From assembly GCF_963678975.1 (NCBI RefSeq), contig NC_089280.1, positions 186,001-250,000 of the forward strand: a stretch of 64,000 nt of DNA, read 5' to 3'. The notes under the pieces are model-generated. The model searched no databases. It saw only the letters and a program-made list of their open reading frames with translations, and was not told where the DNA came from. Shown here piece after piece: positions 1 to 11,259 of the stretch (positions within the stretch are counted from its first letter, which is position 1; every line of letters starts with the position of its first letter). The position numbers and the translations under genes are program-made. The DNA is from Dysidea avara (lineage: Eukaryota; Porifera; Demospongiae; Dictyoceratida; Dysideidae).

Positions 1-14
1 TATTACAGCAGTAC

Positions 15-303
15 TTATAAAACTTATCTTCATCTGAGTTAAAGCTTTCTTCCAACTTTAATGCTATCTAAGTTTAGTTATGTAGCAAGTTGGATATCAA
101 TATCTACCATAAGATAGCAAGGTACTGAATCCTTACATGGTTAGCCTGTAGCTCACCATGATGATTCTGCTTATCAACTCTTTGCTTCTTCATAGGACTT
201 GGTATTTGTCTTTCATATTATAGTCTTGGAAGGTACTCTACTAATAACGTGCAAACTATTGACAAACCATTACTGATGGGCATTACTTAGAAATTCTAAA
301 TTT
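15..303 (+). repeat. Dispersed repeat I, first copy
   Basis: This stretch recurs in the same orientation at 2187-2533. Shared landmarks in the same order include TTCATCTGAGTTAAAGC-like sequence, CCTTACATGG, GATGATTCT, TCAACTCTTTGCTTCTTCA and ATGGGCATTA. The copies are diverged by substitutions and small indels. No coding potential is seen. Confidence 0.7.
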
Positions 304-429
304 TGGTGTGTGGTCCTCAGTTAAGTTTTGCTGCTGATAGTATCAGTTACCTGATGAGTATTGGTGAGCATAATTAGTACTATGAGGTGGTTTAGCTGTA
401 GATAAGTGTAGCTAATACTAGCTAATAGC

Positions 430-1780
430 CAGATGCCTAATAGCTGGACGGCTGTTAAGTAATTATAAGCCAACCCCAATGGGGTTTCCGGAAACCTCAG
501 AAATCCCTTAAAACTGCCCCTGGGAAGTGTACCAGACCACTTTTTCCCCACCCACACAAAAAGTTGGTCTGGTCTGGGTCACATATGCAAAATACTTTAA
601 AACTTTAAAGAAACGTACAGAAGGTATTCACTGGCACAAGTACGTAGTTAGTTTGATTGGGTCAGCGATTTTCAGCTACACAACAGTTTTCTGATGGTTG
701 TGTCACTAACTCAAAAGTATAAACCACTTCAAAGTCAGCATAGCAATGCCATATTTAAGACCACAACTCCACCTTAGGTATTGTTGCATCATTGTGACAT
801 CTCCATTTTAGTTGTTTACCTCTATAAGTTGTTAACTTAATAATGTGTTATATTACTTACTTGAGATAAACCTGCTATGGGAATATACTATTGTATTGTA
901 CAAACTTGCAACTAGAAGCAACTGCAATTTCAAGTTGCTAAATAGCTTCCTAATTCAATTGTACCATTTTCCCCTTTAAAACGTATGGGACCCAGAGAAA
1001 AACATGTGCCTTTTTCAGTTTTACAGCACTCAAAGTAGCTAATTTCAACCCAATAAACAATATAATATTATTCTGAGATTGGCAATCAATACTCAATCTA
1101 TTGAGCATATAAAAAGTCTATTTTTCCAAAATTGGCTGGAATGCCTAACTTTAACTTTAAGAACGTGTTGTGGCAAAAACCTTTACAAAGTTTGCAAATC
1201 CAGCAAATATTCATGGAGCTATGGACAAATATTTGCATTGAAAAAGTCCAACTTGTCACACCTACAGGGTAAACTGCTTCTGGAAATAACTTAAAAATTG
1301 ATGTGCACATACATTAACAATACTTTTAGGATTTCAAAGAAAAGCTATACAGTAACAAAGTAAAGCCAAACAACTAAAAATCATGGGGTTGCAATATTTT
1401 AATAGAACAGTTGAAAAGGATGCACAATAAATGCCAAAAACTTACCAGAATCCAAGTTAGCATGATATTCTAATAGAACAGTAAAAAAGGTGCATATTAA
1501 ATGACAAAAAAACTTACCAGAATTCAAACTAGAGATCTCCATACAAATGAACCACAACACTGCTATCATGGCTGTTCACTTCACTTAATTTCTGCTTTAT
1601 AAGTGAAAATTGTAGCTAAAAGCTACTCAATAGTGAAAGTTTATAATTTTAGAGATCTACCAATGGAAAATCTAGATTATTATAGATCATTCTATGTATA
1701 GAAATCCACCAAACGTCTGTGCTCTAATAGAGTTTTACAAAAGTAAACTCTACATTACAAATTAGGGATCTGCAATACAT
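430..1780. other. Non-coding stretch, no gene recognised
   Basis: AT-rich sequence with only short random reading frames. Two imperfect direct repeats around 1388-1425 and 1455-1520 share a TTCTAATAGAACAG motif and AACTTACCAGAAT, related to a motif dispersed through the window. I see no exon, RNA gene or clear element ends. Confidence 0.5.
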
Positions 1781-2186
1781 ATCAATATGGCTATATATGG
1801 CAAGGGTAGATCTAAAGTGGGGTTTCTAGTGGTAGAAGAACTTATATGCATGGGGTCTGGGGGCACAGCCCCCAGATGCTGGCAAGGTTTTCATTTTATA
1901 TGCTTGAAATTTAATAAAACTCGATGTTTAAAACTACTACACAAATTAGTTTTTGATCTACTGAGCACTTCTTGAACTTCTGCAATGCAGAAACACATAA
2001 TATTGGTGTCTTGACTAGCTTTACAGAATCTAAGAAGGGCACAATACTTACAGTATATGCATTCTGTCTAAATGTGGTAGTATATGCAACCTATTCGCAC
2101 TCATTAAACCATGTTTGGTTAAAAGATCAATGCTTTCCATACGCTTGTAGGAAACTTAAAAGCACTATGTAAAATACAATTGGACT

Positions 2187-2533
2187 TTACTGTTTAAAAC
2201 TTCTCTTCATTTGAGTTAAAGCATGCCACAGTAGCTTAATGTATACACCAATAGTTATGCAGCTAGTTAGATATCAATGCCTATGTAGGATAGATAAATC
2301 TATACCTATCTACAGCCAGAAATCCTTACATGGACTTTAGCCTAGCTATAGCTCACTACTGATGATTCTACTTGTCAACTCTTTGCTTCTTCAAAGTCCT
2401 TGACATTTGTCCATAGTCTTTGAAGGCTTACTACTAAAAAAGGCTTACAACTGTACTAATAATGTGCAAATCATTAAACTATCATGAAACTATTAACTTT
2501 CTAAACAATGGGCATTAAAATTATTGTAAATTC
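2187..2533 (+). repeat. Dispersed repeat I, second copy
   Basis: Second copy of the repeat at 15-303, about 2.2 kb downstream in direct orientation, with extra insertions. It ends just before the small element at 2551. Confidence 0.7.
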
Positions 2534-2550
2534 AAAAAGTTAGGTATAAT

Positions 2551-2854
2551 CCATTGGCGGTGGAGATGAGGGGGCGGGGGGCCATGGCCCCCCACTTTTA
2601 TGGGACACTGTTTGCAAGAAAAGATCGAGATACTCTAATAGAACAGTCAGGATCTGGATACTCTAATAGAGCAGTCACAGTATTCAGAGAAGTAGTGTAG
2701 CAAGTTACTTAGCTACGTATGTGTAGTTATAAATAAGGAGATATAATTGGTGGAGAGCAGCTATTGTGAGCAGGCTGTGACCTTTTTTTTTTTGGTCTTC
2801 AACTTACAGCTGGCCCTGGCCCCCTCACTCTTTGGCCTGCTCCACCGCCCTTGG
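2551..2854. mobile_element. Short DNA transposon (MITE), GC-rich ends
   Basis: The ends are inverted repeats, CCATTGGCGGTGGAG at the left and CTCCACCGCCCTTGG at the right (13 of 15 match). They are flanked by a direct TATAAT at 2545-2550 and 2855-2860, a probable 6-bp target duplication. It carries two copies of the ACTCTAATAGAGCAGTC motif and a T-tract followed by GGTCTTCAAC, which recurs inside the element at 8586-9094. No transposase is encoded. Superfamily uncertain, possibly hAT-like. Confidence 0.65.
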
Positions 2855-2949
2855 TATAATCCTCTTTGCTGCAACAAAAGTGATAGTATTAGTTGGATGA
2901 TTAGTATTGTTGACTGTTCTGAAGACCTGTTCAATGCATAATTAATTAA

Positions 2950-4143
2950 CCCATTGCCAGCTGAATTCCTGGCGACTACTAGCCAAATCACCAAATTACA
3001 TCATATGTACCATTACCATATATTGTACTTTGCCTGGCAGGATCAAAGCGATGCTACGTATCGTATTGTACATACAGTATTAATCAGCTGTATAACTGTA
3101 CTGTATGAGTCATACAGTACAGTTATGCACTTAATTGTGCAAATACAGCACACTTGGGAAAATACAGTACAGTTACATGGAGAATTTATTTAAGGAATGC
3201 TACATAAACAACACACTGTAAATCGTTAAAACCAGCCAAACTAATCCTACGAGTTCATTCTACGGCTAGGAATAGATTGTATAAACACTTACTAATCGTC
3301 TGATCACGAAGCTTTTTAAACACGACTCCACTAAGACAGCACAATTGATCATGTGCGTGATATTGTAAATCGCTAAAACTAGCCAAACTAATCCTATTGG
3401 TTCATTCTACAACTAGAAATAGATTAGTTAAACACTTACTGATATCCTGATCACCAAAAATCACAGCGGTTTGAGTACCAAAGAAAATCGCTCTGAGCCA
3501 GAAAACCACGAAATTATCATTCGGCAAAGTCTAAACATTGGTAAAAACCAGCCCAAACAAACAACAGAATCCCAACTAACCATCTACAAAGGTACCTTAC
3601 TCTCTCCAAAGAACTATTCTATACAGTTTACTTACAGTGTGATCCATTCCACAGCTGGTTTCTTCGTGATTTGTCTCATTTTTGCTGTTGTGCATGTGTA
3701 TCTGCACTTGTGACCACCATACCATGTCTGGATAAAGCAGCTGTCTCCATCAATGTATAACACTTTCTTTGTTAGTAACTACATGTTTTCAACTCAAAGA
3801 ACACCTTTATGAAAGGTTACACTTTACACCATTACAGTTGACTTTACCTGTCTCCATCGATGTATAACAGTTTCTTTGTTAGTAACTACTTGTTTTCAAC
3901 TCAAAGAACAATTTAATTCACCTTTCATGTAAGATTACACTTTACACCATTACATAACAAATGAGCACTAGTCCTGGAAAAATCCGGTTATTCCAGAAAC
4001 AAGACCCCCTATGGGCGTGTCCACTTTAGCACTAGCACATCTCACTGTTACATGCACTAAACAGTTGATAGCAAAGCTAGATTTTATTTCCTGCATGATT
4101 TATAATGCGATACCGCCATATGGCGGCTACCGCCGCCAATGGG
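2950..4143. mobile_element. Non-autonomous TTAA-target element, piggyBac-like
   Basis: The ends CCCATTGCCAGC and GCCGCCAATGGG are imperfect inverted repeats (10 of 12) that start with CCC and abut TTAA at 2946-2949 and 4144-4147. A CCC start and a TTAA target duplication are typical of piggyBac. The 1.2-kb interior has no transposase. Its left part (about 3025-3470) is a repeat that recurs at 49020-49440 and 49610-50050, with two internal sub-repeats around the phrase CCAGCCAAACTAATCCTA. Confidence 0.65.
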
Positions 4144-4620
4144 TTAATAATATTGATGTGTATTGACAATAAAATATCAGTAATTTGGCAGTGACAATCA
4201 ATTTAGTCCAATCTTCTGCTAGCTGCTGTATGTTCAGCCTGTTGGTGTACTGAATGCTGTAGCTGTACTGAATGCTATCCTTCTCTAATCTCTATTTTGC
4301 AACAGACAAAAAAAGCCTTTTACTCAAAATAATATTCAAACTTCATTCTTACCTCTGAATATTAAACTGCCTGAATTCTTTTTAAAAGGTCTATCTGTTG
4401 ACCTGTCACATGACATCACTTTTGTAGATTACAGGTCCCTTGTAAGATTCCAGCTACACATGTTGATGACTCAATTTCTGTCAACAAGCTTTAATGTTAT
4501 CATTTTCTTCATCCTGCCCCTCCTTGTCATGATCCACATGACAACTTTTCAGGTTAAATTACAACTCTAAAATTAATTGCTTGTAATACCTTTCTAATTT
4601 ATACACACTTTTAGAGCAGA

Positions 4621-4822
4621 TTACTGTAATTTGCTTTTTTTTTCATTGTAAATGATTTTTGTATGCAAAATTAGTACGAAATTTTCTTGCAGAAAATTTT
4701 TTATACAAGATCAAACTACTCTAATAGAGTAGTTATTCATGTAAATCATACGAAAATATTTTTACATGAAATTTTTATCACAAAAAAATTTTTTTTCACG
4801 AAAATAAAGCGAATTACGGTAA
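4621..4822. mobile_element. Hairpin MITE with TACNGTAATT ends
   Basis: TTACTGTAATTTGCT at the left is matched by AGCGAATTACGGTAA at the right, in inverted orientation. The interior is AT-rich and itself largely palindromic (ACTACTCTAATAGAGTAGT at its centre). These ends resemble Tc1/mariner-derived MITEs common in invertebrates. Confidence 0.55.
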
Positions 4823-4916
4823 CTTCTTTGACATTAAAAAATATACTGAGCAATTGTACATAAAATTACAGCTGTTTTTATAGCACTACTTTATGTCATT
4901 GTTTATTGTTCAATTA

Positions 4917-5165
4917 GTATGCAGTCTGGTAAGTTCTAGAACATTCTTCTCATCTTCCTCCCCTTTTTCTGACAGTTCTTCATTTTCTCAATTTAGTTTT
5001 ACTATGTCCTAGCCACATTTGATCAGTTGGAATACTTTCTTTACATCTGGAAACCTTCTGTAGGGAGACACATCTTGCTTCACTATCCGGTTCAGTCACT
5101 GGTTTAGCCTTAACAGTGGTATCAGTTACTTCATACACTCGATATGGTCTATGTAGGATATATCT
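4917..5165 (-). pseudogene. Gypsy integrase C-terminal tail, relic
   Basis: Reading the minus strand, a frame gives HRPYRVYEVTDTTVKAKPV followed by a segment rich in charged residues with SLQKVSRC. This matches the post-catalytic tail of Ty3/gypsy integrases, where a GPY/F-like module (RPYRV) precedes a segment interacting with nucleic acid or chromatin. There are stops further on (TGA codons near 4980 and 4960). The catalytic core upstream is not preserved. Confidence 0.6.
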
Positions 5166-5505
5166 AGCTTGAACTTGGGTTGCTTATTAATTAATACAGT
5201 ATTACCACATGAATTGTTACCAGATGAGTAAACTTGTCATACTGTTTTTTTCTGAGATAATTGAACCTGCTGAATATTTTTCCTAGCACTTTCACAAATA
5301 AACTTTAATTCCTGAAAGAGAACTGTGAGTAAATAACAGGAGTCTTTGGATGAGGGGCTTTGCTACAGTTAAAATTCTGTGCCACTTTCTGGGCTTCTTT
5401 TTTCTAAATAATTATTGATATCAACTATCTCCTGATACTTTGATGCTGGTGACGAATTTGTTGAATTAAAGTTCTTCAGGACTAAATGAAACTATCAGCA
5501 CTCTC

Positions 5506-5575
5506 AATCAAGTGACTGTTCATTCAGCATGGCTATGGGTGCTCGTAAAAGTGCATCGGCATCCCCATTTCAAGT
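5506..5575 (-). pseudogene. End of gypsy RNase H domain, relic
   Basis: The minus strand encodes GDADALLRAPIAMLNE and then a stop. The GNxDALSR motif marks the end of the RNase H domain in Ty3/gypsy polyproteins. Only this motif and a few neighbouring residues are recognisable. Its position between the integrase tail and the reverse transcriptase relic is the order expected for one element. Confidence 0.55.
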
Positions 5576-5911
5576 CTAAAATGAGGTGTTTTGCTAAAAA
5601 GATAGTACTTTATAGTAATGAAAATGTAAATCACATCTCTGCAGCACAAAATCTTGAATGTTTTAAATGCCTCTAAAAATAATAGACCATCTCAGCAAAA
5701 ACCCGACTAGTTTGCACAATTAAAAAAAATTATTTATTTACTCAGCAATATCAGCAGTGTCCAAGGAATGGACCACCAAAGTTTCAGCCTTCTATGGTGT
5801 GTAGTTTTGGAATTATAATGATAGACAGCCGTAGGAAGAGCAAGGTAATCGATTTGTACAGCGACTATACTGAAAGTAAACTACAGGCGCTTACATTCGC
5901 AGGTGCACAAC

Positions 5912-6236
5912 TCAGCCTTCCTTTATTTCCGCTGCTGCATCTAAGGCTGGGGTAGCTGCTGCTGCCGGTGAGGAGGCTAAGGATGACCATTATTTGGAAA
6001 CTGTTAACAACCATGGTGGTGAATTTTTTCCCCTGGTTTGCGAGTCGTTTGGTGTTTGGACACCCTTTGCTTTATCAACCTTATCCACGATTGCCAACCG
6101 TACCACTGTTAAAAGTGGTATTCCCAGACAGTTTGCAAGGAAGCGCTTGTCAGTCACTCTCTGGCGATATAATGCCAAAATGATCCTGAGGCATTATGGC
6201 TTATGCCCAGAAGATGGCATAGACTTGTTGAACTAA
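5912..6236 (+). pseudogene. C-terminal fragment of a retrotransposon polyprotein
   Basis: A frame running into the ORF at 5994-6236 is rich in Ala and Lys, then reads PLVCESFGVWTPFAL, with TTVKSGIPRQFARKRLSVT and NAKMILRHYG further on, and ends in TAA. Proteins ending with a similar block (FGxWxPxAL, then RLS..LW..NA..IL) are common as C-terminal parts of invertebrate retrotransposon polyproteins; this is recalled from general knowledge, not searched. The following 140 bases are AT-rich and end in an A-rich run at 6379-6402, as expected for a LINE 3' end. It interrupts the old gypsy copy. Confidence 0.5.
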
Positions 6237-6378
6237 GTTATTAATTAAGGTTGTTTTGTAGTTAAGGTAGCTAGTTTTGTAGTTAAAGTACTTAGTTTGG
6301 TAGTTAAGCTAGTTAGAATTTTGTATAGCATATTTGTGTGTTTTTTTATTTAGTATTAGATTATAAGCGCGTATTTGT

Positions 6379-6402
6379 AAAAAAAAAACAAAAAAAAAAA
6401 AA
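6379..6402 (+). other. A-rich tail, probable LINE 3' end
   Basis: Two runs of A separated by one C, about 145 bases after the stop of the retrotransposon fragment. It marks the probable 3' end of that insertion on the + strand. Confidence 0.5.
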
Positions 6403-6699
6403 CTTACATTTGCAGCCGTAACTTCCGTTTGGATTAGTGTACAATGTTGCAATTTGGCTTAAAACGTTCACCGTGGATCAGCACATCAGCCAAGGTGCAA
6501 TATTAGCCCTATAGATACTTGTGCATATGTATATGAAGGCGGTTTGGTAGAAGAAACAATGATAATCTTGTTTACGTTTAACACAATTAAACAAACAAAC
6601 GTGACACGCATACAGTTGGAGCTAGTGACACGAAACAAAGATTTTCGAACTCTCCATGAACAGGCGAATAAGATGGTATATAGTTTTAATACCACCTTA

Positions 6700-6730
6700 C
6701 TCGAAGAAGGAAGAGTCTTCCTTCTTCGAG
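6700..6730. repeat. Near-perfect 31-bp palindrome
   Basis: Arms of 15 bases (CTCGAAGAAGGAAGA and its exact complement) are separated by a single G at 6715. Surrounding sequence (6404-6990) holds no other feature I can name. Confidence 0.8.
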
Positions 6731-6989
6731 TACTGGCCCGATAAAAACTTGCGTAGTTTTTTTGTAGCATGCGTAATTTTACGAATTATTTTTAAATTTC
6801 GATTTTCTCAATACACAAGCTTGTGCGAACAAGTCAGGCTTTTGCTGAGATAGTCACGGATGAAGCTATTGTGACTTCTGCAACTATTCCATAATGCATC
6901 AAATCCTTCTGTATAAACTTAGAGTGGTAATATTTAACTGTGAAACTACTTATTAGGGTGGTTTTATTCATATTTAGGTAAAATAGCTG

Positions 6990-7349
6990 TAATTAAATTG
7001 TCTCTGAATGGACCCTTCCCCTATTAGCTATATGGGCTTTTGTTGGAAACCAGTCAGCAAATTTTCTAGAATTGTCTCTGCCTGGTGGTACCCACGCATT
7101 AGATTAAAGGTTGAAAAATACTTTGCCTTCTGGTTCCCAATAGCACCTGTCAACTCATCCGCACGAGATAATGGATAGTGATCTGTAACTGTATCCTTAT
7201 TGACACTTTGATAGTCAATGCAAAGTCAAGGAGTGCCTTCCTTCTTTTTAACTAGTACTATTAATGAAATGTAAGGACTGTTTGCTGATTCTACACAATT
7301 GATTTGCAACAATTTATCTAGTTCTTCCTCTATTTGCTTTCTCAAGGCA
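6990..7349 (-). pseudogene. Gypsy reverse transcriptase N-terminal part, relic
   Basis: The minus strand reads ALRKQIEEELDKLL, then SPYISLIVLVKKKEGTP, CIDYQSVNKDTVTDHYPLS and STFNLMRGYHQ. This is the finger and palm start of a Ty3/gypsy reverse transcriptase. The first catalytic Asp of the usual F(S/T)xxDL motif is replaced by Asn, and at least one stop and one frameshift are present, so it is inactive. The part with the YxDD box is absent. The frame continues in register across the element at 7355-8190 when that insertion is ignored. Confidence 0.7.
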
Positions 7350-7354
7350 TATGG

Positions 7355-8190
7355 CAGGGGCGGATCCAGGGGGGGCTTTGGGGGCTGAAGCCCCCCCTTC
7401 ATATTTAGGCTTTACTTGATCAATATGCTGAGTATTATAATGAAATTTTGTCTTAGCATAATTATATGATCACTAATAATACAAATACTCATAAAACCAC
7501 CTTATAAACATCTTTCCAAGGTATTATCAGTGAATTTATGCTAAAGTTTATGCAACAAGGATCTGGATCAGCATTGGAGATGTCCAAGATCGAGATACTC
7601 TAATAGAGCAGTCAACTAACTACTCTAATAGAACATTCACTGGAAACATGTAGTTGGTTCTGTTATGGAATTTTTCCAAATCTGCCTGCGTCTATACATA
7701 CAATGAAGTGCATTGGTCTGTTTAAAGGGCTTCATTCATCTACTTGTGTAGTTAATATCTATGGCAATACTTAATTCAGGTACACAATTACCATTGAAAA
7801 TGCTCTCAGATTCTATCTTGTATTGTTCAAATTTCAAAATTTTCCACTTTCAACATTCTTATTCTAACATGCACATATTCAGTATTGTGCAATTGTGAGA
7901 GGGGTGCATCATGTACTTGGTTGTCTGTACCTACTCAAACTTTTCCATTAGCAAAATGCTTCAGAGAGCCATACCTATAATCTAAAGGCAGTATATAAAA
8001 TATCTACAGGCAGAAAATATTATGAACTTTATTTGGAAATGTCTCCAAATTGCAGTATTTTAGCATTTATTTTTCAAAATTTTCCTGGGGGGTATGCCCC
8101 CAGACCCCCAGTGTGCTTTGCACACATCTACCCAAGAGATTAGTACCTTGAGTTAGCCCCTCCCTTTTATAAATCCTAGATCTGCCCCTG
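7355..8190. mobile_element. Non-autonomous DNA element, CAGGGGC ends, 5-bp target duplication
   Basis: The left end CAGGGGCGGATCCAGG and right end CCTAGATCTGCCCCTG are inverted repeats (14 of 16). TATGG at 7350-7354 and 8191-8195 is a perfect 5-bp target duplication, confirmed because the gypsy reading frame on both sides joins in register when the element and one TATGG are left out. The interior has GC-rich blocks (GGGGGTATGCCCCC type) next to the ends and no transposase. A CAGGGG terminus suggests hAT, in which 5-bp duplications occur in some lineages. Confidence 0.8.
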
Positions 8191-8195
8191 TATGG

Positions 8196-8585
8196 TGATC
8201 TTCTTGGAGCTACTCTTACAGGATTTGCATCTGCAGTGTCTACTGAATGTTCTACCACATCAGTTTCTCCTAGCTCTTCATCACAGAAAGCAAAAACTTG
8301 CCCATGCTCAAATAAACTGTCCAGTAACTGCCTTCATTCAGCATCGGAACATTGATCATTGATCTTGAATTCTTTCTCCAATTGATTCAAGCGATCATGA
8401 ACTTGACACATTCTAACTGACTGCTCTTCGACACGCTTGGGTGGTTCTTCCAATAGGCTGTTCCACAATGAATCACCATTTTCTACTAGACTAGCCTCTT
8501 CCAGTTGTCCAATGACTGTTCCTTCCTTGAACACTTGTGGTTGTGTTCCCCAATTGATCAAAGGGATTGTGCATAGAGTTTGACT
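8196..8585 (-). pseudogene. Gypsy linker before the reverse transcriptase, relic
   Basis: The minus strand reads CTIPLINWGTQPQVFKEGTVIGQLEE, typical of the segment between protease and reverse transcriptase in gypsy elements, followed by a stop and then LLDSLFEHGQVF and VVEHSVDTADANPVR. The last block corresponds to the HxIDTGDxxP motif that opens the reverse transcriptase region. One in-frame TGA lies near 8334. It is bounded at both sides by the two inserted DNA elements. Confidence 0.7.
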
Positions 8586-9094
8586 CAGCATTGAAACCGG
8601 GTTGGGTCAACCAGGTCACATTTTCTCCGGGTCATCTGGGTCTGACCCGGTTTACAAATTATCCGGGTCTGACCCGGATTGGATCACGTGAAAAACGAAA
8701 TTGTTTGTTTGACGATGTGGAAACTTCTAAACGCTATCACGTAGCTCTTTTGTGAGCCACGCCCACTTATCGGGTTACAAACATACACTCAGCCATGCCC
8801 ATTTATTAGTAAGTGCAGTATGTAGCACGAAACTGAGGGTATCTATGGTGAGGGGTAGCTATTGTCAGTAGGTGATGACCTTTTTTTTTAAATTATTATT
8901 TTGGTCTTCAACCCAGCTAGGCTGAAGTTGCAATTCTAAAAGTCTGGATCCACCCCTGTTTACTCAACACGAATCGATCGCTCGAGACTAGCCGAAACAT
9001 AGCTATTATCGCACGCCTCGGCTTTAATTAATCTGGGTCAAATCCGGGTCAGTGGGTCATCCGGGTCAGCAGTAGTGACCCGGTTTCAACGCTG
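8586..9094. mobile_element. hAT-like MITE with CAGCRTTGAAACCGGGT ends
   Basis: The 17-bp ends CAGCATTGAAACCGGGT and ACCCGGTTTCAACGCTG are inverted repeats with one mismatch. The flanks GTTTGACT (8578-8585) and GTTTGATT (9095-9102) form an 8-bp target duplication with one difference, the hAT hallmark. Repeated CCGGGTCA blocks occur next to both ends. It interrupts the old gypsy copy. Fragments of one end recur at about 52725 and 62693. Confidence 0.8.
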
Positions 9095-9420
9095 GTTTGA
9101 TTTCCACAAATTCCATCAGCAAAATCACATTGTGCCTTAACTCATACTATTTTTATCTGGAACAATAATCTGTATAGACCATTGGGATCAGAGTTAGTGC
9201 TAGAATACACTACATCAGCAATGGGTTTATATGTATGTAGATTACACAGTAAGTCGTGATTGTGCTGGCACAAGTTCAGTACTCTCTTCAGGTAGTGTAG
9301 CTTCATTTGCACAAAGAAGATCTTGTACACTGAAGTTGCAATTGACGGCTACTTGTTTTTGTGATTGGCCTTCCACATCATCAATCCACACAATATGTCC
9401 AGGGAATTAATTGCACAGTT
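9095..9420 (-). pseudogene. Gypsy protease-side region, relic
   Basis: A minus-strand frame near 9300-9420 reads GHIVWIDDVEGQ then KQVAVNCNFSVQDLL and ends in a stop. By position and style it is the segment after the retroviral-type protease in the same old gypsy copy. No protease active site was recognised, so the assignment rests mainly on context. Confidence 0.4.
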
Positions 9421-9574
9421 TGTTTTAAAACTATTGAAAGAGGTTGTAGTGATTGTAGCAGTGATTGTACTAGTTGTAAATGCATGTGAAACTGCTCTAT
9501 TAATGCTGCAGAAAAGTATTGAAACACTGTGCTGTAAAATCCAATCAGTATATTGACATGACTACCTTTATATC

Positions 9575-10966
9575 AAATGGTACAGTAGTCCATTTAAATA
9601 GGGATTGCGGTGAAACTTTCTGCCACCCAAAATTCTGCTTTCAAAAATCATCCTAGAGACATTTTATGCAATGAAAATCAACTTTGCAGAATAGTACTAG
9701 TCCATATAATACATACTGCAGCATTAAATATAACAAAACATTTACAGGTGGCCGGATATAGAATTTCTTTTAAACTGCCAAAACTCAAATTTTAGTCTCA
9801 CCAACTGCCTTACTGACCACAGTCGCAAGGCTAGAGGCCAAACAAAACAGCACATGGTCGCCATTTTATGCCACAATAACAAACTCACCAGTGGGATGTA
9901 CCTTTTGGGGTTCCGATGAGTGTAGGTCCTCTGTGCCTTGTCTTTTCTTTTATCTTCAATCAGGCTGCTTGTCTTCTTCTTCATCCAACAAAACCATATC
10001 AAGGCATTAATTGTCCGTATCAATGCTTTCTTTCAGCAACATATTTAGATGTTGCAGAATTATTTCAAAACTGGATTTCAGAAGCACTTCATTCCCAGCG
10101 CTACTATAAGAAGTACACTTGCTAGATATTTGCAACTTTACGATTGGGATCCTGTTCGTGATAGGTTTGCAACCATGCCCACCAAATAAAGATCTATAGG
10201 TGGACTAATAGCAAAAGAGTACTGAGATCCAACCTCTTAACAATGTAGCAGTTAACAATAAACAAGATCACCTCAGGTCTAGCTAGCTAGCTGTACATCC
10301 CTTGGCTGACTCAAGATCTACTCTAATACAACAATCACTTTAATACAACAGTCATGTATGATAATTACAAGTTACATTGTTCTGGTAGACATAGCTAGTT
10401 ATTTTTATAAGAAAAAAGAAGCAAGCACAATATAAAATTAGTATAATATTACATTATAGTTCTAAAGGAGACAGGTACCTCTCAGCAACAGCAAGGCCAA
10501 CGGCTGGAGGCACACAGGGGCACTTGGATCTAGAACGCGATCCCCTGATACACATTACTGAAGAATGTGGCAAGGAGAACCCCAAACTACAGCAAAGCCT
10601 GCCCATCACCACAGAATATGGGGAACTCCATTTCTCATTTAGCAAATGGGCAAGGTGTTTATAAGTGATGGTAACTGCCTTTCCCATACCCAAGCTACAC
10701 TGTAGCTAGCTGTGCCACAACAAAAAAACTAGTATTTTAAAAAAAGTGTTAATTTAAAAAATGAAATAAGGATCTATGCAATAAAAAGTAGTGAAACAAG
10801 AGATGAATGATGGTGTTACAGCATAGTTCAGTGGGAAAGTCCCTACTTTGGCACATGCTCAATGCCAAGTAGGGACTTCCCACTGAACCATGCTGTAACA
10901 CCATCATTCATCTCTTGTTTCACTACTTTTATTGCATAGATCCCTGTTTCATTTTTTCTATATACT
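9575..10966 (-). repeat. Dispersed repeat E, inverted copy of 41749-43150
   Basis: Reverse complement of the sequence at 41749-43150, along about 1.4 kb. Shared landmarks include the CCTTTTGGGGTTCCGATGAG block, GGATCCTGTTCGTGATAGG, TCTAGCTAGCTAGCTG and the hairpin at the far end. A partial third copy is at 62990-63685. The short reading frames inside (for example one with HPTKPYQGI) are not conserved between copies, so I do not call a gene. Confidence 0.75.
10731..10966. mobile_element. Hairpin MITE family A, copy 1
   Basis: An almost perfect long hairpin: arms of roughly 95 bases include GGATCTATGCAATAAAAAG, GAAACAAGAGATGAATGATG and AGTAGGGACTT with their complements, around a short loop near 10860. 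The same hairpin occurs at 41749-41994 at the same place in the repeat E copy, and more diverged at 11873-12134. Confidence 0.75.
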
Positions 10967-11060
10967 TATCAGGTTCCTGTTTTCCTAGAATTCTATATTC
11001 CTTGTTACCATTTTGCAATTGGTCTTGAATTATGATACAAACTTATGAGAATTAGTGTCT

Positions 11061-11122
11061 TTGTAAAAGTAGTAGGTGTAGTTACTAGTAGTATGTGTAG
11101 TTACTAGTAGTAGGTGTAGTTA
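11061..11122 (+). repeat. Short tandem repeat, TAGTAGGTGTAGTTACTAG
   Basis: About three copies of an approximately 20-bp unit, with RTRTGTAGTTACT as the core. It lies in the presumed intron or upstream region of the coiled-coil exons. Confidence 0.7.
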
Positions 11123-11259
11123 CTTTCTCTAATATTTAATCGTTCAAGCTCTGGTTTGTATGTTTGGCAGTGAATCAATGGTTAATGGTATTTTGAACGT
11201 AATGCATTATCAACTTGTTTGTATATTATGGAATGATATGGCACTCTTGATCTGTGTAG

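Larger units (their letters stand above)
4917..9420 (-). mobile_element. Ancient, fragmented Ty3/gypsy retrotransposon
   Basis: Fragments of one minus-strand gypsy polyprotein lie in the correct order: protease-side linker (9095-9420), linker before the reverse transcriptase (8196-8585), N-terminal reverse transcriptase (6990-7349), end of RNase H (5506-5575) and the C-terminal tail of the integrase (4917-5165). Stops and frameshifts are frequent. Two DNA elements (8586-9094 and 7355-8190) and a LINE tail (about 5880-6403) interrupt it; most of the integrase and reverse transcriptase is missing. No LTRs were found. It is clearly older than the gypsy copy at 19747-24708. Confidence 0.7.

Noticed and set aside
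9742..10125. Overlapping frames of 93 and 69 codons on opposite strands, with a HPTKPYQGI peptide also encoded at 63100-63200.
   Set aside because: They lie in dispersed repeat E, and frames are not kept between its copies.
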